Shown here one piece after another: positions 1 through 9,454 of a DNA stretch of 64,000 nucleotides (position 1 is the stretch's first letter; each line of letters begins with the position of its first letter). Source of the stretch: Burkholderia sp. Bp9143. GTDB taxonomy: Bacteria > Pseudomonadota > Gammaproteobacteria > Burkholderiales > Burkholderiaceae. A program made the translations under genes and the position numbers. Under the pieces are notes generated by a model, which made no database searches, was not told the origin of the DNA, and worked only from the letters and a program-made list of their open reading frames with translations. Where the stretch lies: positions 1 to 64,000 of the forward strand of contig NZ_QTPO01000019.1 of NCBI RefSeq assembly GCF_003853645.1. Direction: 5' to 3'.

Positions 1-338
1 AGCCCGTTCGGCGCGAGCGCCGCGATCCACTCGAACTGCGAGGCCAGGTGCGGCGAGCTCAGCAAGGCCGCCGTGTACGCGCCCACCGCGTAGAACGCGA
101 TATAGCCGAGGTCGAGCAGGCCGGCGAAGCCGACCACCACGTTCAGGCCCAGCGCGAGCATCACGTACAGCATCGCGAAGTCGAGCACGCGGACCCAGTA
201 GTTGCCGCCGGCCGAGCCGATGATGATCGGCGCCGCGATCACGAAGGCCGCGGTCAGGAGGCCGATGATGACAGTCTTCGTCGTGTTGCGCTCTTCGACG
301 AGGGTCAGCGCAGGTTCAATTTGTCGGGTGGAGTTCAT
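1..338 (-). CDS. livM: Branched-chain amino acid type ABC permease LivM, N-terminal part
   Basis: The gene starts at the ATG complementary to 336-338 and runs off the left edge, so only about 112 N-terminal residues are visible. After a hydrophilic stretch of about 20 residues it has hydrophobic segments and the family signature [20 protein letters not shown], typical of LivM inner-membrane permeases of the HAAT family. It lies 9 bp downstream of livH on the same strand, so the two are surely co-transcribed; ATPase genes probably lie beyond the edge. The real substrate is not necessarily an amino acid. Its neighbours suggest uptake of the compound degraded by the divergent hyuAB cluster. Confidence 0.9.
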   Translation of the reverse strand, partial: MNSTRQIEPALTLVEERNTTKTVIIGLLTAAFVIAAPIIIGSAGGNYWVRVLDFAMLYVMLALGLNVVVGFAGLLDLGYIAFYAVGAYTAALLSSPHLASQFEWIAALAPNG

Positions 339-347
339 GTCGTTTCC

Positions 348-1298
348 TTATGCGCGATCGGCCACACGTTCGCCCAGCAGGCCGGACGGGCGGAACACCA
401 GCACGATGATCAGCACGATGAAGGCGAACACGTCCTGGTAGTTGCTGCCGAATACGCCGCCGGTGATATCGCCGATGTAGCCGGCCCCCAACTGCTCGAT
501 CAGACCGAGTACCAGCCCGCCGACCATCGCGCCCCCGAGGTTGCCGATCCCGCCCAACACCGCGGCAGTGAACGCCTTGAGGCCGGGGATGAAGCCCATG
601 TAGAAGTGGACGTTGCCGTATTCGGACGCGATCATCACACCGGCCACCGCGGCAAGCATCGACCCGATCACGAAGGTCGCGGAGATCACGAAGTTCGGGT
701 TCACGCCCATCAGGCTCGCGTTGTTCGGGTTCTCGGCGATCGCACGCATCGCGCGGCCCAGCCTGGTCTTGTGCACGAGCAGCAGCAGGCTTCCCATCAC
801 GACGAAGGCGACGGCCATGATCATGATTTCAGTCAGCGAGATCACGGCACCCGGCGCCGTGTCGGTCGGCTTGATCACGTTGATCGGATCGGTCGATATC
901 AACTGCGGGAACGGCAGCGGGTTGCGTGACCAGATGATCATCGCGGCGGTCTGCAGCAGGATCGACACGCCGATCGCGGTGATCAGCGGCGCGAGCTTGG
1001 GTGCGCGGCGCAGCGGCCGGTACGCGATCCGCTCGATCGTGAAGCCGAGGAATGCGCAGACGGCCGCGGCGATCGCGAGGCCGATCGTCAGCGTGGCGAC
1101 GTTACCGAGTTCCGGAAAGTGGTTCTGCAACACGGTGATTGCCGACAGCGCCACCATCGCACCGACCATCATCACGTCCGCATGCGCGAAGTTGATGATC
1201 CCGAGAATGCCGTACACCATCGTGTAGCCCAACGCGATGATGGCGTACACGCTGCCGAGCACCAGCCCGTTGAGAATCTGCTGTATGAAAATATCCAC
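348..1298 (-). CDS. livH: Branched-chain amino acid type ABC permease LivH
   Basis: This is a 316-residue inner-membrane permease of the LivH family. The N-terminus reads VDIFIQQILNGLVLGSVYAI, followed by the hallmark YTMVYGILGIINFAHADVMM, then several further hydrophobic segments and a conserved GGIGNLGGAMVGG stretch. I chose the GTG at 1298 because GGAG lies about 6 bases upstream and the protein then begins exactly where family members do. An in-frame ATG at 1352 would add 18 residues of unrelated sequence. It forms an operon with livM. A periplasmic binding protein for the system may be the one at 11863-13035, whose promoter resembles the one upstream of this gene. Confidence 0.92.
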   Translation of the reverse strand: MDIFIQQILNGLVLGSVYAIIALGYTMVYGILGIINFAHADVMMVGAMVALSAITVLQNHFPELGNVATLTIGLAIAAAVCAFLGFTIERIAYRPLRRAPKLAPLITAIGVSILLQTAAMIIWSRNPLPFPQLISTDPINVIKPTDTAPGAVISLTEIMIMAVAFVVMGSLLLLVHKTRLGRAMRAIAENPNNASLMGVNPNFVISATFVIGSMLAAVAGVMIASEYGNVHFYMGFIPGLKAFTAAVLGGIGNLGGAMVGGLVLGLIEQLGAGYIGDITGGVFGSNYQDVFAFIVLIIVLVFRPSGLLGERVADRA

Positions 1299-1611
1299 CG
1301 ACACTCCATAACGCCCCACTCGCTGAGGCAAGTTGAATGAACCGACCAGCACCCATCGCTGGCATGACGACGCAATGCGAGCCTCTTCCTGGAAGCACGC
1401 CTCCGGAACGGCCGAAACGCCCGCTTCCGCCGAACCGCGACACCTTCCGCGCCGCCCTCAAAAATCTCCGAAAAAAATAGTTTTTGCAAATTTTGCGCGT
1501 CGCGTATAGTTACATGCAGACGTTGGAGCCGGACATCACCCAGCACGAAACACCCAACAAATACCGTTTAAAAACAATAACTTAAACAACAATCCCGGAG
1601 TACACAGGGAT

Positions 1612-1677
1612 GAGAGACACGAAAATTAATTTGTCTCTGTTGACAGCACTGTAAGACGTCACTCATCATATGTCAAC
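1612..1677. promoter_or_regulatory. Overlapping divergent promoters with two inverted repeats (liv/hyu)
   Basis: On the minus strand TTGACA (1676-1671), a 17-base spacer and TACAGT (1653-1648) form a good sigma-70 promoter for livHM. On the plus strand another TTGACA occupies 1640-1645, making the inverted repeat GTTGACA (1639-1645) / TGTCAAC (1671-1677); its -10 is weak. Beside it AGAGACA (1613-1619) and TGTCTCT (1632-1638) form a second perfect inverted repeat with a 12-base spacer. The rest of 1299-1836 holds no gene. The TGACATAT core recurs at 9345-9363 and 13223-13240, so it may bind the GntR regulator encoded at 9455. Assignment to that regulator is inference. Confidence 0.55.
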
Positions 1678-1836
1678 GAGCAAAAAACATCGGTTTCGTA
1701 CCCACTTGAGATCAGGTGCCGAGCCGGCAAGGATCGTGACGGGCATCCTTCGCGCCCTCCCCACAATCCGGTGTTCGTGAATCGCGAATCCGCCCCGCAC
1801 ATGCAGGGCGCATGCAATGGTTTAAACAGGAGAGTC

Positions 1837-3948
1837 ATGGTGGCCAGTCACGACAAGGCACGAGTCGGTGTGGATATCGGCGGGACCTTTACCGATGTCG
1901 CGCTCGAACTCGGTGGGAAGCTCTTTTCCACCAAGGTCCTTACGGATTACACAGCGCCCGAACGCGCGATCATCAAGGGCGTCGGCATCGTCGCAAGCAA
2001 GGCGGGCATCGAGCTGAAGGACATCGGCGTCATCATTCACGGCACGACGCTCGCCACGAACGCGCTCATCGAGCGGCGCGGCGCGAAAACGGCCTTCATC
2101 ACGACGGAAGGCTTCCGTGACACCATCGAAATGCGGACCGAAAACCGGTTCGAGCAATACGACCTGAACATCAAGCTTCCGCCGCCGCTCATCGAGCGCT
2201 GCGACCGCTTCACGCTGAGCGAGCGCGTCGATGCACAGGGCGGCGTCCTGCTGGCCCCGACCGAAGCGCAGATCGACCGCGTCGTGGATCGCATCGAGCA
2301 AGGCGGATACGAAAGCATCGCGATCGGCTTCATTCATGCCTACGTCAACGGCGTTCACGAGCGCATGATGCGCAACGCGATCGAGACGCGGCTGCCGAAC
2401 GTGTCGGTGTCGATCTCGAGCGAGGTGTCGCCGCAGATTCGCGAATTCGAGCGCTTCAACACGGTTTGCGCGAACGCATACGTGCGCCCGATCATGAAGT
2501 CGTATCTGGACCGCCTGCTCGACCAGGTCCGCGCGGCCGGCGCCGTGTGCCCGATCTTCATCATCCATTCCGGCGGCGGCATCGTGTCGGTCGAAAGCGC
2601 ATCGGAGTTTCCGGTACGCCTCGTCGAATCCGGCCCGGCCGGCGGCGCGATCTTCGCCGCGCATATCGCCGCGCAATACGGGCTCGACACCGTACTGTCG
2701 TTCGACATGGGCGGCACGACCGCCAAGATCTGCCTGATCGACGACTTCACGCCCAAGACCGCCAACACGTTCGAAGTCGCGCGCACCTACCGCTTCAAGA
2801 AAGGCAGCGGCATGCCGATCTCGATCCCGGTCGTCGAGATGGTCGAGATCGGCGCGGGCGGCGGGTCGATCGCGTCGCTCGACGTGATGCGCCAGATCCG
2901 CGTCGGCCCGCACAGCGCCGCATCGGAGCCCGGCCCCGCGTGTTACCAGCGCGGCGGCATGCAACCGACCGTCACCGACGCCGATCTTCTGCTCGGCCGG
3001 CTCGATCCGAACAACTTCGCCGGCGGCTCCATCCCGTTGTCGGTCGACAACGCGTCTCGCGCCATGCTCGACGACGTCGGTGCCGCGCTGTCGCTCAACC
3101 CCGAGGAAGCCGCATACGGCGTGGCGGAAGTCGTCGACGAAAACATGAGCAACGCCGCGCGCGTGCACGCGGTCGAAAGCGGCAAGGACATCGGCGACTA
3201 CACGATGATCACGTTCGGCGGAGCCGGCCCGCTGCACGCTGCACGGCTGTGCGAGAAGAGCGGCATCAAGAAGTTCGTCGTGCCGCCCGGCGCCGGCGTG
3301 GGCTCGGCGATCGGCTTCCTGCGTGCTCCGTTCGGCTATGAAAGCGTCCGAAGCGCAAGCATGCGCTTCAACGATTTCGATGCGAACGTACTCAACGAGA
3401 TCGTCGAGCAACTCGGCACCGAGGCGAACCATTTCGCGCGCCAGGGATCGGGCGACATGGAGCCGGTGGTCGAGCTGAAGGCGTTCATGCGGTACGTCGG
3501 CCAAGGCTGGGAAATCCCCATCGCCATTCCCTATCGCCGATTCGGCCCGGAAGACCGCGCCACGTTTGCCGAGCTGTTCACGAAAGCCTATACGCAATTC
3601 TTCGGCCGTCCGATCGACGGGCTGGATATCGAGATCGTCAGTTGGGCCGTGAAGGCAAGCTCGCCGCTCCCCCCGGTCGAACGACTGAAACTGGTCGAAG
3701 GCCTCGATCCGGTCAGCACGCCGAAGACCCGCCAGATCTTCGACGCGGCACTGCATCGATCCGTCGAGGCCGCGATCGTCGAGCGCAGCGCGCTGGGCGT
3801 GGGCGAAACCGTCGTCGGGCCGGCCATCATCGTCGAACCGGAGACCTCCACGCTCGTCACGTCCTCGTTCAACGCGACCGTGCAGCCCGACGGTTGCCTG
3901 CTCGTGACCTCGAAAGAATTGACCGCCGCAACCGCGAATCAGGAGTAA
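1837..3948 (+). CDS. hyuA: Hydantoinase/oxoprolinase family subunit A (HyuA)
   Basis: This 703-residue protein belongs to the ATP-dependent hydantoinase A/5-oxoprolinase family. The N-terminal ATP-binding motif DIGGTFTD is at residues 13-20, HGTTLATN near 67-75 and a second phosphate-binding DMGGTTAK near 290. These define the Hydant_A_N and Hydantoinase_A domains. I chose the ATG at 1837 because AGGAGAG precedes it; a GTG at 1771 would add 22 non-conserved residues. It lies 2 bp before hyuB, and the two should form one ATP-hydrolysing, ring-opening or carboxylating enzyme. Family members act on 5-oxoproline, N-methylhydantoin, acetophenone, acetone or caprolactam, so the substrate cannot be read from sequence alone. 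Confidence 0.9.
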   Translation: MVASHDKARVGVDIGGTFTDVALELGGKLFSTKVLTDYTAPERAIIKGVGIVASKAGIELKDIGVIIHGTTLATNALIERRGAKTAFITTEGFRDTIEMRTENRFEQYDLNIKLPPPLIERCDRFTLSERVDAQGGVLLAPTEAQIDRVVDRIEQGGYESIAIGFIHAYVNGVHERMMRNAIETRLPNVSVSISSEVSPQIREFERFNTVCANAYVRPIMKSYLDRLLDQVRAAGAVCPIFIIHSGGGIVSVESASEFPVRLVESGPAGGAIFAAHIAAQYGLDTVLSFDMGGTTAKICLIDDFTPKTANTFEVARTYRFKKGSGMPISIPVVEMVEIGAGGGSIASLDVMRQIRVGPHSAASEPGPACYQRGGMQPTVTDADLLLGRLDPNNFAGGSIPLSVDNASRAMLDDVGAALSLNPEEAAYGVAEVVDENMSNAARVHAVESGKDIGDYTMITFGGAGPLHAARLCEKSGIKKFVVPPGAGVGSAIGFLRAPFGYESVRSASMRFNDFDANVLNEIVEQLGTEANHFARQGSGDMEPVVELKAFMRYVGQGWEIPIAIPYRRFGPEDRATFAELFTKAYTQFFGRPIDGLDIEIVSWAVKASSPLPPVERLKLVEGLDPVSTPKTRQIFDAALHRSVEAAIVERSALGVGETVVGPAIIVEPETSTLVTSSFNATVQPDGCLLVTSKELTAATANQE

Positions 3949-3950
3949 CC

Positions 3951-5633
3951 ATGTCTCTCAACAATATCGATACGATCCACATGCAGGTCATGTGGAACCG
4001 CCTGATCTCCGTCGTCGAGGAACAGGCGATGGCCCTGATCCGCACCGCATTCAGCACCAGCGTGCGCGAGGCGGGCGACCTGTCGGCAGGCATCTTCGAC
4101 AAGCGCGGCCGCATGCTCGCGCAGGCGGTCACCGGCACGCCGGGTCACGTCAACACGATGGCGGAGGCCGTCGAACACTTCATGAACGAGATCGGCGTCG
4201 AGCGCATGTATGAAGGCGACGTCTACCTGACCAACGACCCGTGGCGGGGCACCGGGCACCTGCACGACTTCACGGTCGTGTCCCCGTCGTTTCTCGACGG
4301 CGAACTGATCGGCTATTTCGCGAGCACCGCGCACGTGGTGGACATCGGCGGCCGCGGGTTCGGCCCCGATTCGCGCGAAGTCTACGAAGAAGGCCTGTTC
4401 GTGCCGATCATGAAGCTGATCGAACGCGGCGAAGTCAACCGGGACCTCGTCAACATCATTCGCAACAACGTTCGTGAAGCCGACAAGGTCGTCGGCGATC
4501 TGTATGCGCTCGCCTCCTGCAACGAGACCGGACACAAGCGCCTGCTCGAGATGCTGCGGGAATTCAACCTCGCCGACGTCGAGGGTATCGGCGAGTTCAT
4601 TCTCGCGCGCAGCCGCGAAGCGACGCTCGAACGGATCGCCGCCCTGCCGAACGGCACGCAGACCAACGAGATGACGCTCGACGGCTATGACGCGCCCGTC
4701 AAGCTGAACGTCACGCTGACGGTCGCCGACGATCACCTGCTCGCCGACTTCGCCGGATCGTCGCCCGCAAGCCCTTTCGGCATCAACGTCCCGCTGCTGT
4801 ACGCGAAGGCCTATGCGTGCTACGGGCTGAAATGCATCATCGCGCCCGAAGTCCCCAACAATGCGGCGTCGCTCGAACCGTTCCGCGTGCAGGCGCCCGC
4901 CGGCTGCATCCTGAATGCCCAGCGGCCGAGCCCGGTGGCCGTCCGGCACGTGCTCGGTCACTTCGTTCCGGATCTGGTGCTCGGCGCACTCGACAAGATC
5001 CTGCCGAATCGCGTGCCGACCGAAGGCGCCGGCGCACTGTGGAACCTCCACGTCAGCGCCCGCCCCGTGAGCGAGGCGTCCGGGCTCAAGGGCGCCGAAA
5101 TCCTGATGTTCAACAGCGGTGGAACCGGCGCGCGCGCCGAACTCGATGGCCTGTCGGCAACGGCATTTCCGAGCGGCGTCCACGCGATGTCGGTCGAGGC
5201 GACCGAACAGGTCGGCCCGATCGTCGTGTGGCGCAAGGAAATGCGCTCGGGATCGGGCGGCGCAGGCAAACATCGCGGCGGCCTCGGTCAGATCGTGGAA
5301 ATCGGGCCGCGGACCGGTTACGAATTCCGCTTCAACGCGATGTTCGACCGCATCGACCATCCCGCGCGCGGTCACGCCGGCGGCAAATCCGGCGCAGCCG
5401 GACAGGTGACGCTTTCCGACGGCACGAAAATGAAAGGCAAAGGCACGCAGGCGGTCGGCGAATACCAGCGTGTCGTGCTGTCGCTGCCCGGTGGCGGCGG
5501 CGTCGGCGCGCCGGAACAACGCAGCAAGGAAGAACTGCTGCGCGACATCCGCAACGAATATATCTCCGAAGCGCAACTGCGCGACGACTACGGCATCACG
5601 CTCGACGCGCTGAACGCGTCGGCCACCCGATAA
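3951..5633 (+). CDS. hyuB: Hydantoinase/oxoprolinase family subunit B (HyuB)
   Basis: This 560-residue protein is the partner of HyuA. Typical Hydantoinase_B features are SVREAGDLSAGIFD near residues 36-50, TNDPWRGTGHLHDF near 93-107, and the glycine-rich RSGSGGAGKHRGGLGQ stretch near 430. It starts at ATG 3951, right after AGGAGTAACC, where the end of hyuA overlaps the ribosome-binding site, so translation is probably coupled. A and B subunits are always needed together in this family. The gene continues as an operon with the downstream dehydrogenase 11 bp away. Substrate unknown. Confidence 0.9.
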   Translation: MSLNNIDTIHMQVMWNRLISVVEEQAMALIRTAFSTSVREAGDLSAGIFDKRGRMLAQAVTGTPGHVNTMAEAVEHFMNEIGVERMYEGDVYLTNDPWRGTGHLHDFTVVSPSFLDGELIGYFASTAHVVDIGGRGFGPDSREVYEEGLFVPIMKLIERGEVNRDLVNIIRNNVREADKVVGDLYALASCNETGHKRLLEMLREFNLADVEGIGEFILARSREATLERIAALPNGTQTNEMTLDGYDAPVKLNVTLTVADDHLLADFAGSSPASPFGINVPLLYAKAYACYGLKCIIAPEVPNNAASLEPFRVQAPAGCILNAQRPSPVAVRHVLGHFVPDLVLGALDKILPNRVPTEGAGALWNLHVSARPVSEASGLKGAEILMFNSGGTGARAELDGLSATAFPSGVHAMSVEATEQVGPIVVWRKEMRSGSGGAGKHRGGLGQIVEIGPRTGYEFRFNAMFDRIDHPARGHAGGKSGAAGQVTLSDGTKMKGKGTQAVGEYQRVVLSLPGGGGVGAPEQRSKEELLRDIRNEYISEAQLRDDYGITLDALNASATR

Positions 5634-5644
5634 GGAACAGCACC

Positions 5645-6475
5645 ATGACCGACATCATCAAGCCGCCCTTCAAGAACATCCTGATCACGGGCGCCGGCGG
5701 TGCGCTCGGCTCCGTGCTGCGCGACTCGCTGCGCCCCTATGCGGAAACGCTCAGCCTGAACGGCCGCCAGTCGCTGGGCGAAGCGCGTGAAAACGAAAAG
5801 CATTTCATCTGCGACCTCGCCGATCGCGACGCCGTGTTCGAGATGCTGAAAGGCGTCGACATGGTCATCCACATGGGCGGCGCACCGCGCGAGAACACGT
5901 TCCAGGTCATCCTCGACTCGAACATCGTCGGCAGCTACAACATCTACGAAGGCGCGCGCCAGGCGGGTGTGAAGCGCGTGATCTACGCGAGCTCCGTGCA
6001 CGCGATCGGCTTCTACGAATGCACGCAGACGATCGATGCAAACTCGCCGCAGCGACCGGACAGCCTGTACGGTGTCAGCAAGACCTTCGTCGAGAATCTG
6101 TCGCGCTACTACTTCGACAAGTTCGGCATCGAGTCCGTGTGCTTGCGGATCGGCTCCTGTTTCCCGAAGCCCGTCGATCGCCGCATGCTCGCCACCTGGC
6201 TTTCTTACGACGACTTCTCGCATCTCTGCGTCCAGTCGCTGATGACGCCGAGCGTCGGCCACATGATCGTGTACGGCAACTCGAACAACAGCGCGAACTT
6301 CTGGGACAACACGCAGGCCGCCTATCTCGGCTATCGCCCGAAGGACACGGCCGACGTCTACCGCGCGGAAGTCTATGCGAATACGGGCGCGCCCGACCCG
6401 CGCCATCCGGCGGTGCGCTTCCAGGGCGGCCAGTTCGCCGCCGACGGGCACTTCGAGGATCCCAAGGTCGACTGA
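5645..6475 (+). CDS. NAD-dependent epimerase/dehydratase, uronate-dehydrogenase-like
   Basis: This 276-residue extended SDR has the nucleotide-binding motif TGAGGALG at residues 15-22 and the catalytic YGVSK at 142-146. Recognisable uronate dehydrogenase stretches are LRIGSCFPKPVDRRMLATWL and the following SYDDF; the enzyme of that family oxidises glucuronate or galacturonate to the aldarolactone with NAD+. Start ATG 5645 follows AAGGAACAGCACC. The gene sits inside an operon with hyuAB and an FAD oxidoreductase, which is not a known uronate pathway. The real substrate may be another hydroxy acid or sugar. Family assignment is strong, specificity is not. Confidence 0.8.
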   Translation: MTDIIKPPFKNILITGAGGALGSVLRDSLRPYAETLSLNGRQSLGEARENEKHFICDLADRDAVFEMLKGVDMVIHMGGAPRENTFQVILDSNIVGSYNIYEGARQAGVKRVIYASSVHAIGFYECTQTIDANSPQRPDSLYGVSKTFVENLSRYYFDKFGIESVCLRIGSCFPKPVDRRMLATWLSYDDFSHLCVQSLMTPSVGHMIVYGNSNNSANFWDNTQAAYLGYRPKDTADVYRAEVYANTGAPDPRHPAVRFQGGQFAADGHFEDPKVD

Positions 6476-6514
6476 GCACGTCGACCCGGCACGATACTTT
6501 TGAAAGGCAAAGAG

Positions 6515-7711
6515 ATGGCACAGCAAGCAGCAAAGACGCACTACGACGTCGTCATCGTGGGCGGCGCGGTCGTCGGGAGCGCCACGGCGTATTTCCTCGC
6601 GAAGAATCCCGACTTCAAGGGCTCGGTGCTCGTCGTCGAACGCGACTGGACGTATGCGCAGTCCGCGACGGCCTTGTCGAGCGCGTCGATTCGTCAGCAG
6701 TTCTCGAATCCGCTGAACATCAAGATCTCGCAGTTCGGCACCGAGTTCATCCGCCACTTCCACGAGCTCGTCGAAGTCGACGGCGATGCACCGGAACTCG
6801 GCTTCAAGGAAAACGGCTATCTGTATCTCGGCGATGCAGCAGGTGCACCGATGTTCGAGCGCAACTACAAGACGCAGCGCGAGCATGGCGCGGACGTCGT
6901 GCTGCTCGATCCGGAACAGCTCAAGGCACGCTTCCCGTGGCTCAACACGGACCAGCTCGTCAACGGCGTGTACGGGCAAAGCGGCGAAGGCTGGTTCGAC
7001 AGCTACGGCCTGCTGCAGGGCATGCGCCGCAAGGCCCGCTCGCTCGGCATCGAATACATCGAAAACGAGGTGGTCGATCTCGTTCGCGAAGGCTCGCGCG
7101 TCACCGGCATCAAGCTGAAGAGCGGCGAGACGATCGGATGCGGCCTGATGGTGAACGCCGCCGGCACGCGCGGGCCGGCGATGGCCCGCCTCGCTGGCCT
7201 GGAGATTCCGGTCGAGCCGCGCAAGCGGTGCCTGTTCGTGTTCGACTGCCGCACGCCGCTCACGGGCACCGTGCCGCTCACGATCGACACGACGGGGATC
7301 TTCTTCCGCCCCGAGGGCAAGTACTATCTGACGGGCTGCTATCCCGATCCCGACCCGCTTGCCGACGTCAACGACTTCGACGTCGTGCATTCGGAGTTCG
7401 ACGAGATCATCTGGCCGGCGCTCGCTGAACGCATCCCGGCGTTTGAAGCGATCAAGGTCGTGAATTCGTGGGCGGGACACTACGATTTCTGCATGCTCGA
7501 CCACAACGCAATCGTCGGACCGCATCCGGAAGTCACGAATTTCCTGTTCGCCAACGGCTTCAGCGGCCACGGACTGCAGCAGTCGCCGGCAATCGGTCGC
7601 GGTCTCGGTGAGCTGATCACATATGGCGAGTACCGCTCGCTCGATCTCTCGCCGCTCGGTTACGACCGCGTCGTCGAGAATCGACCGTTCCTCGAGGAAG
7701 GCGTGATCTGA
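6515..7711 (+). CDS. FAD-dependent oxidoreductase, DAO family
   Basis: This protein of 398 residues has an N-terminal FAD-binding segment YDVVIVGGAVVGSATAYFLA (from about residue 10) and a C-terminal GHYDFCMLDHNAIVGPHPEV stretch followed by FANGFSGHGLQQSPAIGRGL. Both fit D-amino-acid oxidase/sarcosine oxidase/glycerol-3-phosphate dehydrogenase-like flavoproteins. Start ATG 6515 is preceded by AAAGGCAAAGAG; a TTG at 6500 is less likely. It is co-directional with hyuAB and the SDR genes. In creatinine-type pathways a HyuAB-type hydrolase precedes a sarcosine oxidase of this family, but no N-carbamoylsarcosine hydrolase is seen here, so the comparison is only suggestive. Confidence 0.82.
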   Translation: MAQQAAKTHYDVVIVGGAVVGSATAYFLAKNPDFKGSVLVVERDWTYAQSATALSSASIRQQFSNPLNIKISQFGTEFIRHFHELVEVDGDAPELGFKENGYLYLGDAAGAPMFERNYKTQREHGADVVLLDPEQLKARFPWLNTDQLVNGVYGQSGEGWFDSYGLLQGMRRKARSLGIEYIENEVVDLVREGSRVTGIKLKSGETIGCGLMVNAAGTRGPAMARLAGLEIPVEPRKRCLFVFDCRTPLTGTVPLTIDTTGIFFRPEGKYYLTGCYPDPDPLADVNDFDVVHSEFDEIIWPALAERIPAFEAIKVVNSWAGHYDFCMLDHNAIVGPHPEVTNFLFANGFSGHGLQQSPAIGRGLGELITYGEYRSLDLSPLGYDRVVENRPFLEEGVI

Positions 7712-7746
7712 GGCCTCCGATACCCCGCACAACGAAAGGCAACACC

Positions 7747-8487
7747 ATGAATGCTCAGCCGTATCAAACCGCGCTCGTCACCGGTGCATCGAGCGGCATC
7801 GGACGCGCAATCGCCCGCCGGCTTGCCGCGGACGGTCTGAAAGTCTATGCGCTCGGACGGGACGCCACCGCACTCGATGCGCTGGCGCAGGAATTCGGCG
7901 CGATACCGATCACCGTCGACTTGCAGGATACGTCGCCGCTGCAGGCACTGTTCGAGCGCGTGGAAATCGACGTCGTCGTCAACAACGCCGGGTTGTTGCC
8001 GGCCATCGCCAAGTTCGGCGAATGCGCGCCTGACGATATCGACCGCATGATCGACGTCAATCTGCGTGCGCCGCTGCGCATCGCGCAGATGGCTCTTGAC
8101 GGCATGCTCGAGCGAAAGCGCGGCCACCTTTTCTTCATCGGCTCCAGCGCCGGCCGCTTTCCGCATCCGAACACCGCCGTGTATGGCGCAACGAAAGCCG
8201 CGATCAGCATGTTCTGCGACTCGCTGCGCTGCGACCTGCTCGGCAGCAAGGTTCGCGTGACCGAAATCGCGCCGGGCCGGGTCCAGACGAGCCTGTATCG
8301 CACCGCGCTCGGCGAGGCCGGCGCCAACGAAAAGCTCTACGACGCGTACCGCTCGATTCAGCCGGAACACATCGCCGAACTGATCGCGACCGCCATCGCC
8401 CTTCCCGACTATGTCGACGTATCGAGGATGGAAGTGTTCCCGACCGACCAGGCCGCGGGCGGTTCGCAAATCGTGTCGGTCAGCTAG
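7747..8487 (+). CDS. Short-chain dehydrogenase/reductase
   Basis: This classical SDR of 246 residues has TGASSGIG at 12-19, NNAG in the middle and the catalytic YGATK at residues 146-150. It is an NAD(P)-dependent oxidoreductase of the cytosol. It follows the FAD oxidoreductase by 35 bp and precedes a second SDR by 32 bp, all on the same strand, and most likely acts in the same catabolic route. The C-terminus is unusual in ending VSVS without the normal SDR tail, but the length is normal. Substrate not determinable. Confidence 0.87.
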   Translation: MNAQPYQTALVTGASSGIGRAIARRLAADGLKVYALGRDATALDALAQEFGAIPITVDLQDTSPLQALFERVEIDVVVNNAGLLPAIAKFGECAPDDIDRMIDVNLRAPLRIAQMALDGMLERKRGHLFFIGSSAGRFPHPNTAVYGATKAAISMFCDSLRCDLLGSKVRVTEIAPGRVQTSLYRTALGEAGANEKLYDAYRSIQPEHIAELIATAIALPDYVDVSRMEVFPTDQAAGGSQIVSVS

Positions 8488-8519
8488 TCACCGTCTTTAG
8501 GAATGGAGAATCACGAATC

Positions 8520-9272
8520 ATGAAAAATCAACGCGTTGTCATCGTCGGAGGCGCATCGGGCCTTGGCCTGTCGATCGCCAAATTGATGCTCGCCGACGGC
8601 GTGGAGCGCATCGCACTCGTCGACAAGAACGGCCCGCTGCTCGATGAAACCGTCCGTACCCTGAGGGCGGACGGTCATCAGGTATTCGGCGCGGAAGGCG
8701 ACATCACGCGCAAAGACTCGGCGCATGCCGTGTTCGGCCAGGCGCTGGAAGCGTTGGGACGTGTGGATTGCCTCGTCAACAGCGCGGCGATCTATCCGCG
8801 CCGCCCGCTGCTCGAAATTTCGGATGACGAATGGGATCTGGAAAACGCGGTCAACATCAAAGGCACCTATCACATGATGGTCGCCGCGATCGAGCATATG
8901 CGTGCACGGCCGAAGGTCGAAGCGCACGTGGCAGGCCGCATCGTGAACATCACGTCGGTCGACGCGTTCAAGGCGCATCCGCAAAACGGACACTATGCGG
9001 CCACGAAGGCGGCTGTCGTCAGCCTCACCAAATCGTTCGCCCAGGAGGTCGCGAAGGACGGCATCCTGGTCAACTCGGTCGCGCCGGCGGGCTTTGCTAC
9101 CGACCGCGCGAAAAAGCTCGGTTTCCTCGGTGAGCTGGCTGCGGCCAACCCGCTCGGCCGCGCGGCCGAACCCGAGGAAATCGCGCAATGGGTCGTGATG
9201 ATGGCAAGCAGCCGCAATACCTACGCGACCGGCGAGAACGTGATCGTCAGTGGCGGCTATATCTACGCGTGA
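8520..9272 (+). CDS. Short-chain dehydrogenase/reductase
   Basis: This classical SDR of 250 residues has the cofactor motif GGASGLG at residues 10-16, NSAA in place of NNAG, a catalytic YAATK at 159-163, and the normal C-terminal glycine-rich [12 protein letters not shown]. It starts at ATG 8520 after GGAATGGAGAATCACGAATC. It is the last structural gene of the hyu operon before a hairpin and the GntR gene. Together with the preceding SDR it could handle successive alcohol/ketone steps; that is inference. Confidence 0.87.
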   Translation: MKNQRVVIVGGASGLGLSIAKLMLADGVERIALVDKNGPLLDETVRTLRADGHQVFGAEGDITRKDSAHAVFGQALEALGRVDCLVNSAAIYPRRPLLEISDDEWDLENAVNIKGTYHMMVAAIEHMRARPKVEAHVAGRIVNITSVDAFKAHPQNGHYAATKAAVVSLTKSFAQEVAKDGILVNSVAPAGFATDRAKKLGFLGELAAANPLGRAAEPEEIAQWVVMMASSRNTYATGENVIVSGGYIYA

Positions 9273-9289
9273 CGTAGATCAACGAACCT

Positions 9290-9323
9290 GCGCTCGCCTC
9301 CCGCCTGTCCGCGAGGCGAGCGC
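9290..9323 (+). terminator. Hairpin after the hyu operon
   Basis: GCGCTCGCCTC (9290-9300) and GAGGCGAGCGC (9313-9323) form a perfect 11-bp stem with a 12-base loop, 18 bp past the last SDR stop codon. There is no T-run, so it is either a factor-dependent terminator or a stem that protects the transcript end. Position at the operon end supports a terminator role. Confidence 0.45.
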
Positions 9324-9344
9324 GGGCGTACCCGCGAGTATGCT

Positions 9345-9363
9345 AAAGTCGTAATATGTCATA
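9345..9363. promoter_or_regulatory. Candidate GntR autoregulatory site
   Basis: The minus-strand sequence TGACATATTACGAC (complement of 9348-9361) matches TGACATATGACGTC (complement of 13223-13236) at 12 of 14 positions and the TGACATATGA at the liv/hyu promoter. It lies about 95 bp before the GntR start, where autoregulation would be expected. Binding is inferred from recurrence only. Confidence 0.4.
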
Positions 9364-9454
9364 CGGCGCAGGTCACACAGATTACCGGGCGCCGGCGCGG
9401 TACGCCTGCATCCGACAATTGCAGAGCCATCCTATCCTGTGTGGAGCACACGGA

